Assembly (NCBI GenBank): GCA_902524845.1
Contig: CABZEW010000004.1
Coordinates: forward strand, 19,785 to 83,784
Origin: an uncultured Alphaproteobacteria bacterium
GTDB lineage: Bacteria; Pseudomonadota; Alphaproteobacteria; Rhodobacterales; Rhodobacteraceae
Length of the DNA stretch: 64,000 nt
Direction of reading: 5' to 3'
The notes under the pieces are model-generated. The model worked only from the letters and a program-made list of their open reading frames with translations, did no database searches and was not told the DNA's origin. The position numbers and the translations under genes were made by a program. This document shows, piece after piece, positions 49,407 to 60,048 of the stretch (position 1 is the first letter of the stretch; every line of letters starts with the position of its first letter).

Positions 49407-50627
49407 TTATTGTTTAAGTAGATCAGGCAAATTTCCATATTCGCCCGCCGCCTCTTTGATAAAAAAATCTTTTAATAATGGAGACCTATCAATAACACTC
49501 ATTCCAAACTCTCTTAAAGCTTTAAGATAAAAATTATTGTTTGAAAATAATGCGTTAATTAAGTCAGTATAGGTTGTAAGAGATATCCTATCAAAGGACC
49601 TCCATGTTTCATATCTTTTCAAAAGATCAACTCCCCCAAGATCTAGACCTAACTTTTTGCCATTCGAAAGAGTATCTACTAACGAAGCGACATCCCTAAG
49701 ACCTATATTAAGCCCTTGGCCGGCTAATGGGTGGATGGCTTGAGCAGAGTCCCCAATAAAAACTTTCCTATTATCAACAGAGTCTCTTAGAAACCGAAGA
49801 TATAGCGGGAACATTTTTTTTTCACCTATCACTGAAGGGTTAATTAAAATATCCCCAATATTCTCTTTCAAATGGTTTATGAATACTTCTCCTTTAGACT
49901 TACTCAGTTTGTTTCCCATTTCTATTGGTAGTGTCCAAACGAACGTCGATCGTTTCCCTTTCAAAGGAAGTATTGCTAATGGACCACCGGGCAAGAAAAT
50001 TTGATGAGCAGCAAAATTATGCATATTTTTATGGGATAAATTTCCAACAATTGCTACCTGATTATAGCTTTTCCTGAAAAATCTTTTGTTCAGTCGCTTT
50101 ACAAAGGCTGACTCTCTACCACCACTAATAATTAATATTTCAGTACTTATAGATGATTTATCAGAGAGTATGATTTTTGCCTCAAAACTATTTGTTTCAG
50201 CCTGAATTACCTCAGTAGAGTCAACTATTTCAATTTTGGTATTTCTATCAATCTCTGAGCTAAGCACTGCTCTCAAATATGCGTCCTCTATCATATAGCT
50301 TGATGGTCCAATCTTAGAGCTTTCTTTATTAAACTCTGCCAAATGACCTATTGTATTACTCGTTTCATTTCTCGTTGAAAGCACAATATTTTCTATAGGG
50401 CTTACGTGTAGTTTTTTTGGGTCCCACAGTCCAAGATTAGATAACAAATTCTTTGAAGCCCTAGATAGAGCATAGGTTCGTCCCTTATTTCTTTCTATTC
50501 GATCCTTTTTTTTTGCACCGTCAACTACGGTTACATCAAACCCTTTTGAGGCCAGAGCGATTGCCATAGTACTTCCAATTAAACCTGCACCAGCTATAAC
50601 AATTTGTTTTTTTTTTGACTTTTGCAT
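49407..50627 (-). CDS. UbiH/UbiF-family FAD-dependent monooxygenase
   Basis: VIAGAGLIGSTMAIALASKGFDVTVVD; VFIGDSAQAIHPLAGQGLNIGLRDVASL. Confidence 0.9.
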   Translation of the reverse strand: MQKSKKKQIVIAGAGLIGSTMAIALASKGFDVTVVDGAKKKDRIERNKGRTYALSRASKNLLSNLGLWDPKKLHVSPIENIVLSTRNETSNTIGHLAEFNKESSKIGPSSYMIEDAYLRAVLSSEIDRNTKIEIVDSTEVIQAETNSFEAKIILSDKSSISTEILIISGGRESAFVKRLNKRFFRKSYNQVAIVGNLSHKNMHNFAAHQIFLPGGPLAILPLKGKRSTFVWTLPIEMGNKLSKSKGEVFINHLKENIGDILINPSVIGEKKMFPLYLRFLRDSVDNRKVFIGDSAQAIHPLAGQGLNIGLRDVASLVDTLSNGKKLGLDLGGVDLLKRYETWRSFDRISLTTYTDLINALFSNNNFYLKALREFGMSVIDRSPLLKDFFIKEAAGEYGNLPDLLKQ

Positions 50628-50728
50628 AAATATAAGAGTATCAAACGGTTTTGCGAAATAATGTTTATAGTAAATATTCTATGTAGTTTAATATACCAAA
50701 AGGAAAATAAAACCAACAAACAAACAAA

Positions 50729-52060
50729 ATGGACTTTGAAAATTTAAAATATAAAAATATAAGGGAAGTTAGCAAATTAATAGATGCAGAGCAGATTTGT
50801 CCAGAAGAACTTACGTACTTTTACTTAGAAAAAATATCCCATGATCCCAAGGCCAAAGATGTTTTCACTAAAGTCCTTAGGCAATCCGCTCTAGCTTCTG
50901 CTAAAGAGTCAAAGAAAAGAACCAGCGCTGGGTTGAGAAAAGGTGTTCTTGATGGAATACCTATATCAGTAAAGGATTTAGCTGATATTAAGGGGCATCT
51001 TACACGTGGTGGATCTTTTCTAACGAGTACAAAGAAGGCAAAGGAAAATGCCCTTTTTATAGATAAGTTACAATCTCAGGGGGTAATTCTTCTAGGTAAA
51101 ACACACATGACTGAGCTCGCTTTTTCAGGCCTTGGTCTAAACCCAACCACCGCGACACCGCCGAACCCATTTAATGAAAAACTCGTGTCTGGGGGATCTT
51201 CTTCAGGGTCAGCAGTATCTGTTTCTAGAAATTATTGTCTCGCATCAATTGGATCGGATACTGGTGGGTCTGTCAGAATTCCTGCAGCCTGGAATAATTT
51301 AGTGGGGTTGAAAACAACGCATGGTGTTATTGATTTAACTGGTGTTTTGAAACTCTGTCCCAGTTTTGATACTCTGGGCCCCATATGTAAAACTGTTGAA
51401 GATGCTCATTTGGTTTTTGGTGCTATGAGTGACGGAAATTTTCAAAAACTAAGAAGGTTAGAGCCTAAAAACTTCAAGTTTTTAATCATAAAAAATATGT
51501 TCTTTGAAGACATAGACAGTGAAATAAAAGATAGCTTCAATATGGAAATCGAAAAGATAACTAGGAGTGGCGCAACTATCGAATATAAAAAGCTCTCAGA
51601 AATTGATAAAGTATTTGAAATTAGCAAAACTGTCTTCCCCGCAGAGGCTTACGGAATTTGGCAACAAGAAATTGAAGAGAATCCAGATAAAATGTTTGTT
51701 CCTATTAGGGAAAGATTTCGAAGCGGGCGGGAGATTTTAGCTCGTGATTATATATTTTCCCTTCACAAGCTTTTTGATTTGAGAACGAGTTTTCTTCAGA
51801 AAGTTATTGGTTTCGACGCTATATTGGCTCCAACCTCATCCATAAAACCACCATGTATTACTAGACTGCTAGATGATCATGAATTCTTTACTGAAAGAAA
51901 TTTGTTAGCTTTGCGAAATACGAGAATAGCAAACTCCCTTAACTTATGTGCGTTAACATTACCAACCGAAACAGATTTTTCAGGTTTAATGCTTATGGGG
52001 CGACCCAATAGTGAAATTGAACTAATGAGTATTGGCCTCAGCATAGAGAAATTAAATTAA
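50729..52060 (+). CDS. amidase signature-family protein
   Basis: GIPISVKDLADIKGHLTRGGS, VSGGSSSGSAVSVSRNYCLASIGSDTGGSVRIPAAWNNLVGLKTT. Confidence 0.9.
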   Translation: MDFENLKYKNIREVSKLIDAEQICPEELTYFYLEKISHDPKAKDVFTKVLRQSALASAKESKKRTSAGLRKGVLDGIPISVKDLADIKGHLTRGGSFLTSTKKAKENALFIDKLQSQGVILLGKTHMTELAFSGLGLNPTTATPPNPFNEKLVSGGSSSGSAVSVSRNYCLASIGSDTGGSVRIPAAWNNLVGLKTTHGVIDLTGVLKLCPSFDTLGPICKTVEDAHLVFGAMSDGNFQKLRRLEPKNFKFLIIKNMFFEDIDSEIKDSFNMEIEKITRSGATIEYKKLSEIDKVFEISKTVFPAEAYGIWQQEIEENPDKMFVPIRERFRSGREILARDYIFSLHKLFDLRTSFLQKVIGFDAILAPTSSIKPPCITRLLDDHEFFTERNLLALRNTRIANSLNLCALTLPTETDFSGLMLMGRPNSEIELMSIGLSIEKLN

Positions 52061-52154
52061 TCAATTAAAAGTCAAGCCTTTACCCAAAAGACAAAAAAAC
52101 GTATATTGTTAACAAATATATCTTGAAATAAGCAAGAAAAAACGAGCAGAAATA

Positions 52155-54608
52155 ATGTCTTTTTTAGAAAAAGTTGAATATCCAGAATCAGCTTCAAAAG
52201 AGTATTCAAAAAAGTTTTTACAGTTTATTTTTCTGAAAACTTTGGGGATTGTACTCTTTGTTTTTTCAATTTTTATTCTTCTATCTGCCATCACGTACTC
52301 AAAGAATGATCCTAGCTTCCGTAATGCTAGCGGTGGCGAAATCACTAATTTTATGGGAATATTTGGCTCTCATTTAGCAGACTCTCTTCATGTAGCAATT
52401 GGAATTACTATGTTTATATTACCCATGTTTTTATTAGCATGGTCCATTAGATTCCTCTTTACCAGTTCTCCCACTTATCTAATAAAAAGAATAATATTGT
52501 TACCTCTGTTTATTGCTTTTTTTTCAGTATTTTCATCAACTAACGTCCCCCCGTCCTACTGGTCTTTTGAGTATGGTCTTGGCGGAATATTTGGTGACAC
52601 TTTTTTGAAGAAGCTATTGATTTATCAACCAATCGAAATTAACCATTGGCTTCAATTGATTGCAGTGTTCTGTCTGACCTTTTCTATTTATTTGTTTTTT
52701 CTTGTTGCTGGTCTCCAGAGACAAGAAGTTCACGCATTAATGAAAAGTAGATTTAGCCATTTTATGATTTTGTTAAGGGGATTATATAAAGTTCTTGTAA
52801 TCTGTATAAAAATCATATCTCCATCTGGTAAAAAGAGCCTAAATAATGATGACTATCAGAATGTCTCAGTAACACTTAGCGACCTAACAGAAGAGAATCA
52901 AAGCCACACACATAACGAACAAAATTTTTCAACTACCATGGAAAATGGAAATGATGCTTTCGGAGGTATTAATAGAAGACCTTCTATTAGTATTTTTGGT
53001 AATGGGAGGATAAAAACGAGATCAAACAAAATTAAGAGTAGTAGTAGGGCTGTTTCGGAGGCACAGCCTTCACTTGATTTATCGTTAAATAAAGAAAAAT
53101 ACAGTTATCCCCCTTTAGCTCTTCTTAGTGATTATAGTCATCAATCAGTAAGCTCTTTTAGTTCCGTTTCATTAAATGAAAATGCAAAAATGCTTGAAGC
53201 TGTATTAGAAGATTATGGCGTTAAAGGGAACATTATTTCGGTTAAACCGGGTCCTGTAGTAACTCTTTACGAGCTAGAACCAGCAGCGGGTTTGAAAGCT
53301 AGCCGAGTAATTTCATTGTCTGAAGATATAGCGAGATCAATGTCTGCTTTGGCGACAAGAGTCTCAACAATACCAGGTCGCTCTGTAATCGGTATTGAAC
53401 TTCCTAATTCAAGCAGAGAAAAAGTTTTTTTAAAAGAACTTTTGTCATCAAAAAGTTATGAAGATTGTCGTTTCCAACTACCGCTGGCCTTAGGTAAGGA
53501 TATAGGTGGTGAGCCGGTCATTGCTAATTTGGCAAAAATGCCACATCTCTTAATAGCAGGAACAACAGGGTCAGGGAAATCCGTTGGAATCAACACGATG
53601 ATTCTATCCCTATTATATAGGCTAACCCCAGAGCAGTGTAGATTGATAATGATTGATCCTAAAATGTTGGAACTCTCGGTGTATGATGGCATACCTCATC
53701 TTCTGAGCCCGGTGGTAACTGACCCTAAGAAAGCGGTGGTGGCCCTCAAATGGGCAGTACTAGAAATGGAAGATAGGTATAAAAAGATGTCAAGGATGGG
53801 AGTTCGAAACATAGAAAGCTTTAACTCCAAGGTAAATGAAGCTATCCAAAATGGAGAAACTTTCTCAAGAAATGTTCAAGTGGGCTTTGATCAAAATACT
53901 GGTGAACCAGTTTATGAAGAACAGAAGGAAGAGCCCAAACCTTTACCGTTCATAGTTATTATAGTTGATGAAATGGCGGACTTAATGATGGTTGCAGGAA
54001 AAGAAATAGAAGGCTGTATCCAAAGATTGGCACAAATGGCCAGAGCAGCAGGTATACACCTTATAATGGCTACCCAGAGGCCCTCAGTGGATGTAATCAC
54101 GGGGACTATAAAGGCAAACTTTCCTACTAGAATTTCTTTCCAAGTGACATCAAAGATAGATAGTAGAACGATTTTAGGAGAAATGGGCGCTGAACAACTG
54201 CTGGGAATGGGCGATATGCTTTTTATGGCTAATGGGGGTAAAGTTACCCGCGTTCATGGTCCTTTTGTATCCGATGCAGAGGTTGAAGAAATAGTTTCTC
54301 ATTTAAAGAGGCAGGGCGTACCTCAGTATCGAGAAGAAATACTGGACTCAAAAATTATTGAAAATAATGATAGTTTTTATGATCCATCTAAGGCAAACGC
54401 TAATAACGATGAGGAAGATCTTCTTGAAGCCGCCTTAGAAATCATAAGAAGAGATAGGAAGTGCTCAACATCATATATTCAACGAAAGTTATCCATTGGA
54501 TACAACAGAGCAGCTAAAATAGTGGAGGCCTTGGAAGGAAAAGGGTTCGTGTCTCCTGCAAACCATGTCGGAAAACGTGACGTCTTAATTCCTGAAGCCA
54601 ATACATAA
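52155..54608 (+). CDS. ftsK: DNA translocase FtsK
   Basis: 4-TM N-term; LLIAGTTGSGKSVGINTMILSLLY, VDEMADLMMVAGKEIEG; C-term gamma winged helix. Confidence 0.95.
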   Translation: MSFLEKVEYPESASKEYSKKFLQFIFLKTLGIVLFVFSIFILLSAITYSKNDPSFRNASGGEITNFMGIFGSHLADSLHVAIGITMFILPMFLLAWSIRFLFTSSPTYLIKRIILLPLFIAFFSVFSSTNVPPSYWSFEYGLGGIFGDTFLKKLLIYQPIEINHWLQLIAVFCLTFSIYLFFLVAGLQRQEVHALMKSRFSHFMILLRGLYKVLVICIKIISPSGKKSLNNDDYQNVSVTLSDLTEENQSHTHNEQNFSTTMENGNDAFGGINRRPSISIFGNGRIKTRSNKIKSSSRAVSEAQPSLDLSLNKEKYSYPPLALLSDYSHQSVSSFSSVSLNENAKMLEAVLEDYGVKGNIISVKPGPVVTLYELEPAAGLKASRVISLSEDIARSMSALATRVSTIPGRSVIGIELPNSSREKVFLKELLSSKSYEDCRFQLPLALGKDIGGEPVIANLAKMPHLLIAGTTGSGKSVGINTMILSLLYRLTPEQCRLIMIDPKMLELSVYDGIPHLLSPVVTDPKKAVVALKWAVLEMEDRYKKMSRMGVRNIESFNSKVNEAIQNGETFSRNVQVGFDQNTGEPVYEEQKEEPKPLPFIVIIVDEMADLMMVAGKEIEGCIQRLAQMARAAGIHLIMATQRPSVDVITGTIKANFPTRISFQVTSKIDSRTILGEMGAEQLLGMGDMLFMANGGKVTRVHGPFVSDAEVEEIVSHLKRQGVPQYREEILDSKIIENNDSFYDPSKANANNDEEDLLEAALEIIRRDRKCSTSYIQRKLSIGYNRAAKIVEALEGKGFVSPANHVGKRDVLIPEANT

Positions 54609-55222
54609 TGCCGGTATGGATTGATAGAAAGAAATTAATTAAGGCTATTTCCAGTACCTTTATTTTTGTTATTTTTTTAACTGAAGTAGCGTTTTCTAAA
54701 GACCAAGCATTGACACGGGTCCAACAGTACCTTTTGGATATGAATACCCTTGAAGCGAATTTCTCTCAAATTAACGATACGGGAGATCTCATGACAGGGA
54801 AATTTTACTTGAAAAAACCGGGGAAAATTCGTTTTTCCTATGATCATCCACACAATGTACAAATTGTTTCAAAGCAAGAAGCTCTATTGATATTTGACCC
54901 CAAAAGTAGCGGTAGTGGACCTCTGACATTCCCCTTGTCTTCTACACCCTTGGGCTTCCTAATTAAAAACAAGTTTAGTGCGATGACAAACGAAAATAGC
55001 GTTAGCGTCGAACTGGATAACAAGATATTTATAAAAATTCACAACTCACAATACCGCCTTAGTATTGAGTTTAAAAAAAACCCTATATCATTAGTCGGAT
55101 GGGAGTTTGAAAATAAAATGGGAGAGATAATTAGCATCTCGTTAAATAATGTCAAAACAAATGATTTTCTATCGAATGAAATTTTTAAAACTGAGAAGGA
55201 TTATGAAAGACTCAAAAAATAG
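54608..55222 (+). CDS. lolA: outer membrane lipoprotein carrier LolA
   Basis: Signal peptide; MNTLEANFSQIND...GKFYLKKPGKIRFSYDHPHNVQIVSKQEALLIFDP. Confidence 0.88.
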   Translation: MPVWIDRKKLIKAISSTFIFVIFLTEVAFSKDQALTRVQQYLLDMNTLEANFSQINDTGDLMTGKFYLKKPGKIRFSYDHPHNVQIVSKQEALLIFDPKSSGSGPLTFPLSSTPLGFLIKNKFSAMTNENSVSVELDNKIFIKIHNSQYRLSIEFKKNPISLVGWEFENKMGEIISISLNNVKTNDFLSNEIFKTEKDYERLKK

Positions 55223-55997
55223 CTTGTATGGGAACATGATCAGAAGGTCTTTCCCAGCCTCTAGCTTCTGAAAAAATTTGGACTTTTCTTAAATTAGGTT
55301 TAAGATCTTGGCTTGCCCATATATGATCTAAACGTCTTCCGCGATTTGAAACTTTCCAATCTCGCGCTCTGTATGACCACCAACTGTATAGTTTTCCTGA
55401 TGGATTAATTTCTCTAAATGTATCAATCCACTTTCCTCTTTTTTTTATCTCTGATAATAGATCTGTTTCTATTTTTGTATGTGATACGACATTTATAAGC
55501 GCTTTGTGACTCCAAACATCGTCTGGCAGAGGAGCTACATTGAAGTCTCCTACCATGATAGTTTTCTTAGTCTCACTCTTAAAAAGTTTATCCCTGATTT
55601 CGGAAAGAAAACTGACTTTGTGCTCAAACTTTGAATTTAATTTTGTATCCGGCACATCTCCCCCTGCTGGAATGTAGAGGTTATGCACCTTTATCCCGTC
55701 CTCAAGCTCGATACCGATGTGCCGAGCATCGTCTTTGCCACAGAAATTAAATTTTTCAACGTGTACTATTTTTCGTTTTGACAAAGTCAAAACACCGTTG
55801 TAAGACTTTTCTCCTTTAGATGCAGCAAATTTATAGCCCAACTTTTTAAAGTTTTCCAAAGGGAGTTGTTCATCAATACACTTTGTCTCTTGAAGACAAA
55901 TTATGTCTGGATTGGCAAGCTTCATGAACTTCTCAACTAATCCAACTCTCAATCTTACTGAATTTATATTCCACGAAGCGATTGCAAGTGATTTCAA
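55212..55997 (-). CDS. xthA: exodeoxyribonuclease III
   Basis: IASWNINSVRLRV, DIICLQETKCID, MVGDFNVAPLPDDVWSHK, GRRLDHIWAS. Confidence 0.93.
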   Translation of the reverse strand: MKSLAIASWNINSVRLRVGLVEKFMKLANPDIICLQETKCIDEQLPLENFKKLGYKFAASKGEKSYNGVLTLSKRKIVHVEKFNFCGKDDARHIGIELEDGIKVHNLYIPAGGDVPDTKLNSKFEHKVSFLSEIRDKLFKSETKKTIMVGDFNVAPLPDDVWSHKALINVVSHTKIETDLLSEIKKRGKWIDTFREINPSGKLYSWWSYRARDWKVSNRGRRLDHIWASQDLKPNLRKVQIFSEARGWERPSDHVPIQAIF

Positions 55998-56668
55998 TTT
56001 TTCTGTCCTGTGAGCTCACGATTCAAATAGTACCTACCTCCCTTATTCATGATTAAATTTTTGAGGAAAAGATTTTCTTTTATTTTTTTTCTTAATCTGT
56101 AGAGGTGTGTTTCGAAAGTGTGCGTTTCCATATTTGTATTTAACATCCAGACTTTTGACATAACGTCCTCCTTTGTAATTCCTCGGTATGAAGAACTAAG
56201 CAAGGATAAAATTATATCGCTTTCTTTTTCTGTTAACTCAACAGACTGATCATTATTGTAAATTAATTTCCTATCAGGTATTATGAAGCTTATATCTCCA
56301 AGAACTCTCTTATTGTCTCTTTTGTTTTTCAGTCTCTCAAATACTAGATGCAGCGCTTCAACTAGCTCAGAAAACCTAAATGGCCGATTTAGATAAATAT
56401 TATTAATAGGCAATGAATATGATCGTTTATCACTAATTAATATTTTCTCTATATCCTTAAGTTTGCCTTTTTGGATTTTTGCGTCTAGTAAAATATCTTT
56501 AAGTTTGCTTAATTTGTAATCACTAATTATTACATCAAGATGCTCAATGTTTTTGGAGGTAACGTCTTTAAAAGTTATATATCTCTCCTTTGTGGAACCG
56601 TAACTTTCTATTAAACTCTTCAAGCTCTCTCCAAAAAATATATTTGGTGTTATAACTCCTAGTTTCAT
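55994..56668 (-). CDS. OmpR-type winged-helix protein with degenerate receiver
   Basis: C-term ELTEKESDIILSLLSSSYRGITKEDVMSKVWMLNTNMETHTFETHLYRLRKKI; N-term lacks clear receiver DD and K signatures. Confidence 0.75.
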   Translation of the reverse strand: MKLGVITPNIFFGESLKSLIESYGSTKERYITFKDVTSKNIEHLDVIISDYKLSKLKDILLDAKIQKGKLKDIEKILISDKRSYSLPINNIYLNRPFRFSELVEALHLVFERLKNKRDNKRVLGDISFIIPDRKLIYNNDQSVELTEKESDIILSLLSSSYRGITKEDVMSKVWMLNTNMETHTFETHLYRLRKKIKENLFLKNLIMNKGGRYYLNRELTGQKN

Positions 56669-56778
56669 GTCTTTTACCATAAACTTAATAAAAATTATAA
56701 GATATACATCCAGAAAAAATTTCCTTAGCATCAATCTAACATGAAAACTGAAAATCTAAACCATTTGACAAAATAAAA

Positions 56779-57873
56779 ATGCTTTTAAGCTCATCCGAAA
56801 TATCATCGAGATTGGTATCAGATTTAAGATTGGGCGTACCTATCATCTTGTTTGATAAAAAACAATCAGTATTAGCCGCAGCAATAGAAACGTTATCTTC
56901 CGAAAAACTAGAGAAGATAAATCAGATTACAAAAAGTAAAAAATTTGAGATAGCTATAACTAATAGAAGAGCAAAGGTACTAAACGTCAGAATTTATAAT
57001 GAAGAGGTTACCAGACTTTCCATTGAAGAAAAAATAGACCTACACCTTCTTCACGCCATTGCAGATCCTTCAAAGGACTTAGATTACCCACTAAAAGGCC
57101 CATTTAAGAGCGAGAGAGACGGGGATTTTGACATTGCTAGTCTATCCCTGTCTCTTTGTAAGAAGGCTCGGCTTTTACCAGCTTTAATACTTGTAGATAT
57201 TTCAAGCCGGATAAAAAAAGAATTAGTATCTGCCCAAATTTCTGAGTGTAACATAAAAAACTTAAAAATTAAAAATGAAGAGACAGCCTTTTTGTCAGCT
57301 TTGAGCTCTGCGCAGCTACCAATAAGAGGGCACCAAAATATAAGTCTCACCGTTTTTAGAGAATTAACAGAGCTAACAGAACACTACGCTATAGTATTTG
57401 GAAACCCAAAAAAAATTCAGCCCGTTTTAACCCGTGTGCATTCTGCCTGCTTCACAGGTGATTTACTTGGTTCGGAAAAATGTGACTGTGGGGAGCAATT
57501 TAGTGTCGCAATGTCAAAAATGAGAAATGAGGGAAATGGGGTTTTGTTGTATTTAAATCAAGAAGGCAGAGGGATTGGCTTAGCTAATAAGATGAGAGCC
57601 TACCATCTGCAAAATCTAGGGTTTGATACGGTCGATGCTAATCATCGACTTGGTTTTGAAGATGACGAAAGGGATCTAGAGATTGCAGCAAAAATTTTGA
57701 AATCATTAGGTATAACTGATATAAAACTAATGACAAATAATCCAAAAAAAATTGAATTATTAACAGTTAACGGTATTACAGTAAAAGAAAGAGTCCCTTT
57801 GATAGTAAGCATAAACCCTAATAATGAAACCTATCTGAAAACGAAAGCCAAAAAAAGCGGTCACCTTTTCTGA
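56779..57873 (+). CDS. ribA: GTP cyclohydrolase II (with N-terminal extension)
   Basis: RVHSACFTGDLLGSEKCDCGEQF, GVLLYLNQEGRGIGLANKMRAY. Confidence 0.93.
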   Translation: MLLSSSEISSRLVSDLRLGVPIILFDKKQSVLAAAIETLSSEKLEKINQITKSKKFEIAITNRRAKVLNVRIYNEEVTRLSIEEKIDLHLLHAIADPSKDLDYPLKGPFKSERDGDFDIASLSLSLCKKARLLPALILVDISSRIKKELVSAQISECNIKNLKIKNEETAFLSALSSAQLPIRGHQNISLTVFRELTELTEHYAIVFGNPKKIQPVLTRVHSACFTGDLLGSEKCDCGEQFSVAMSKMRNEGNGVLLYLNQEGRGIGLANKMRAYHLQNLGFDTVDANHRLGFEDDERDLEIAAKILKSLGITDIKLMTNNPKKIELLTVNGITVKERVPLIVSINPNNETYLKTKAKKSGHLF

Positions 57874-57875
57874 AC

Positions 57876-58553
57876 TTAGTGCCTTAAACCGAAAATAGCT
57901 GTGCCAACTCTTACATATGTTGCCCCACACTTTATCGCCGCTACGTAATCTGAACTCATACCCATCGAGAGTTCCAGAAGACCATTTTCATCCGCTAACT
58001 TCTTTAAAAACTTAAAATGTGTTTCAGCCGCGTCATTGATAGGTGGGATACACATTAATCCTACAATGTTTAAATCCAAAGACTTCCTTATGGATTTTAT
58101 AAAATCATTGAGCTTTTCAGGCTCTATACCTGCTTTCTGTTCCTCTAAACCCGTATTGACTTGGATAAAAATTTTTGGACAAAAACCTTTTTTTTGAGCC
58201 TCGTCTGATATCTTTTCAGCTAAAGAGTTTCTATCTAAGCTATGAATATAATCAAATAAACCAAATACCTTTTTAACTTTGTTCGACTGTAATGGGCCTA
58301 GAAGGTGTAGGTCTATGGTTTTATTTTTCTTCTTAAACTCTTGCCACTTTAATGCTGCCTCTTGAACCTTATTTTCTCCAAAGTGAGATTGACCTTCTTC
58401 TATGACGGGCTCTATTTGGTTCATTGGTTTTGTTTTTGATACAGCAATGAGTTTAACAGAACCTTTTTTTTGACCTGCTCTAATTTCCTGTTCCGATATT
58501 TGGTTTTTTATTATTTCTAATTTACTTATTGTTTTTTGTGAATTCATCTTCAT
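57876..58553 (-). CDS. YggS/PLPBP-family PLP homeostasis protein
   Basis: KLIAVSKTKP, GENKVQEAALKW, HLLGPLQSNK, SMGMSSDYVAAIKCGATYVRVGTAIFG. Confidence 0.93.
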   Translation of the reverse strand: MKMNSQKTISKLEIIKNQISEQEIRAGQKKGSVKLIAVSKTKPMNQIEPVIEEGQSHFGENKVQEAALKWQEFKKKNKTIDLHLLGPLQSNKVKKVFGLFDYIHSLDRNSLAEKISDEAQKKGFCPKIFIQVNTGLEEQKAGIEPEKLNDFIKSIRKSLDLNIVGLMCIPPINDAAETHFKFLKKLADENGLLELSMGMSSDYVAAIKCGATYVRVGTAIFGLRH

Positions 58554-60045
58554 ACATGTCTCTTAATACATTTTTTTGTACTTTTCCCATTGTGTTTCTT
58601 GGTAATTCTTTGATTATGTGTATTTTTTTTGGCAATTTGAAAGTCGCAAGATTTTTTTGCAGAGTCGCATGAAGAACTTTATGGTCTATATTATGCCCCT
58701 TTTTCTCAACTATTATAGCAACAATGCCTTCACCGAAATCTGGATGTGACACCCCTATCACAGCAGACTCCTCCACTTTACTATCTGTGTCAATAACAGT
58801 CTCGATCTCTTTTGGATAAACGTTTAAACCTCCTGTGATTATCAGATCCTTATTTCGTCCTACAATTGTAAGATAGCTATCCTTATCTAGGAAGCCCATA
58901 TCTCCGGTAATAAAATATCCGTCATCTCTAAATTCACTCTTTGTTTTTCCAGATTGTTTCCAGTACCCCTTAAAGACGTTAGGGCCTCTTACCTCCACAA
59001 CCCCTATTCCTCCATTTTTGGAAACTTCCTTTTCACTCTCTAAGGCTACTACTCTTACTTTTACATCTTCTAAAGCCAGTCCGACAGTTCCAGCTTTTCT
59101 TTCACCGTTATAAGGATTTGAAGTTATCATATTGGTTTCTGTCATTCCGTACCGTTCTAAGATTTTATGCCCAGTAAGATACTGAAATTTTTCGTGTGTT
59201 TCTTTCAATAAAGGTGCACTTCCAGAAATAAACAATCGCATGTTTTTCGTTATCTCTTTATTAAATTTTCTGTTTGCTAACAACCTAGTGTAGAAAGTTG
59301 GAACTCCCATCATAACTGTTGAATAGGGTAGGTTCGCTATTATGTCGTCTTCATCAAATTTCTTAAGAAATCGGATTTGGCTACCTGAAGCAAGAGCAAT
59401 ATTTGTTGCAACAAAGAGGCCATGCGTATGGTAAATGGGCAACGCATGTAGCAATACATCAGAAGCAGTAAACCCCCAAGACTCTGATAAAGTTAAAGCA
59501 TTTGATAGTAGGTTTTTTTGAGATAGCATAGCTCCCTTTGACCGACCTGTTGTTCCTGAAGTATAAAGAATTGCTGCTATATCATCTTCATTTTGTTTCT
59601 CAATAATCTCTAAAGGCTCATTTTCATCAAAACCAGAAAAAAAACTTCCAGTATAATCGGCATCTATCGTTTCTATCTTGCAGCTCACTTTTTTATCTTG
59701 TGACGCTAAGTTTTTCAGCATTTTGGTAGTAGTTATAAAACTCTTACATTCGCTGTCCTTAATAAAGTACTCCACTTCAACTGCTGTATAATTCGTATTT
59801 AAAGGTATAAATATTATACCTAACTGAACACACGCACCATAAATTGTAAAAACGTGATGAGATTTTGCTATTTGCAAAACTAACCTGTCTCCCCTCTTTA
59901 ATCCAAGGGTCTTTAGACGGCTTGCCATACATTTTATTTCCTGTAAAAATTTATCGTATGTAAGAGGCTTTTTTTTGTCTAAAAAACTAAGGAAAGTTTT
60001 TGAACCTTGATTACTTGTAAACAGCCTATCGAAAAGTAGGTTCAT
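58522..60045 (-). CDS. malonyl-CoA synthetase-like acyl-CoA ligase
   Basis: ILYTSGTTGRSKGAMLSQKNL, GDMGFLDKDSYLTIVGRNKDLIITGGLNVYPKEIE, PRNTMGKVQKNVLR; MatB-like. Confidence 0.85.
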   Translation of the reverse strand: MNLLFDRLFTSNQGSKTFLSFLDKKKPLTYDKFLQEIKCMASRLKTLGLKRGDRLVLQIAKSHHVFTIYGACVQLGIIFIPLNTNYTAVEVEYFIKDSECKSFITTTKMLKNLASQDKKVSCKIETIDADYTGSFFSGFDENEPLEIIEKQNEDDIAAILYTSGTTGRSKGAMLSQKNLLSNALTLSESWGFTASDVLLHALPIYHTHGLFVATNIALASGSQIRFLKKFDEDDIIANLPYSTVMMGVPTFYTRLLANRKFNKEITKNMRLFISGSAPLLKETHEKFQYLTGHKILERYGMTETNMITSNPYNGERKAGTVGLALEDVKVRVVALESEKEVSKNGGIGVVEVRGPNVFKGYWKQSGKTKSEFRDDGYFITGDMGFLDKDSYLTIVGRNKDLIITGGLNVYPKEIETVIDTDSKVEESAVIGVSHPDFGEGIVAIIVEKKGHNIDHKVLHATLQKNLATFKLPKKIHIIKELPRNTMGKVQKNVLRDMYEDEFTKNNK

Positions 60046-60048
60046 TGC

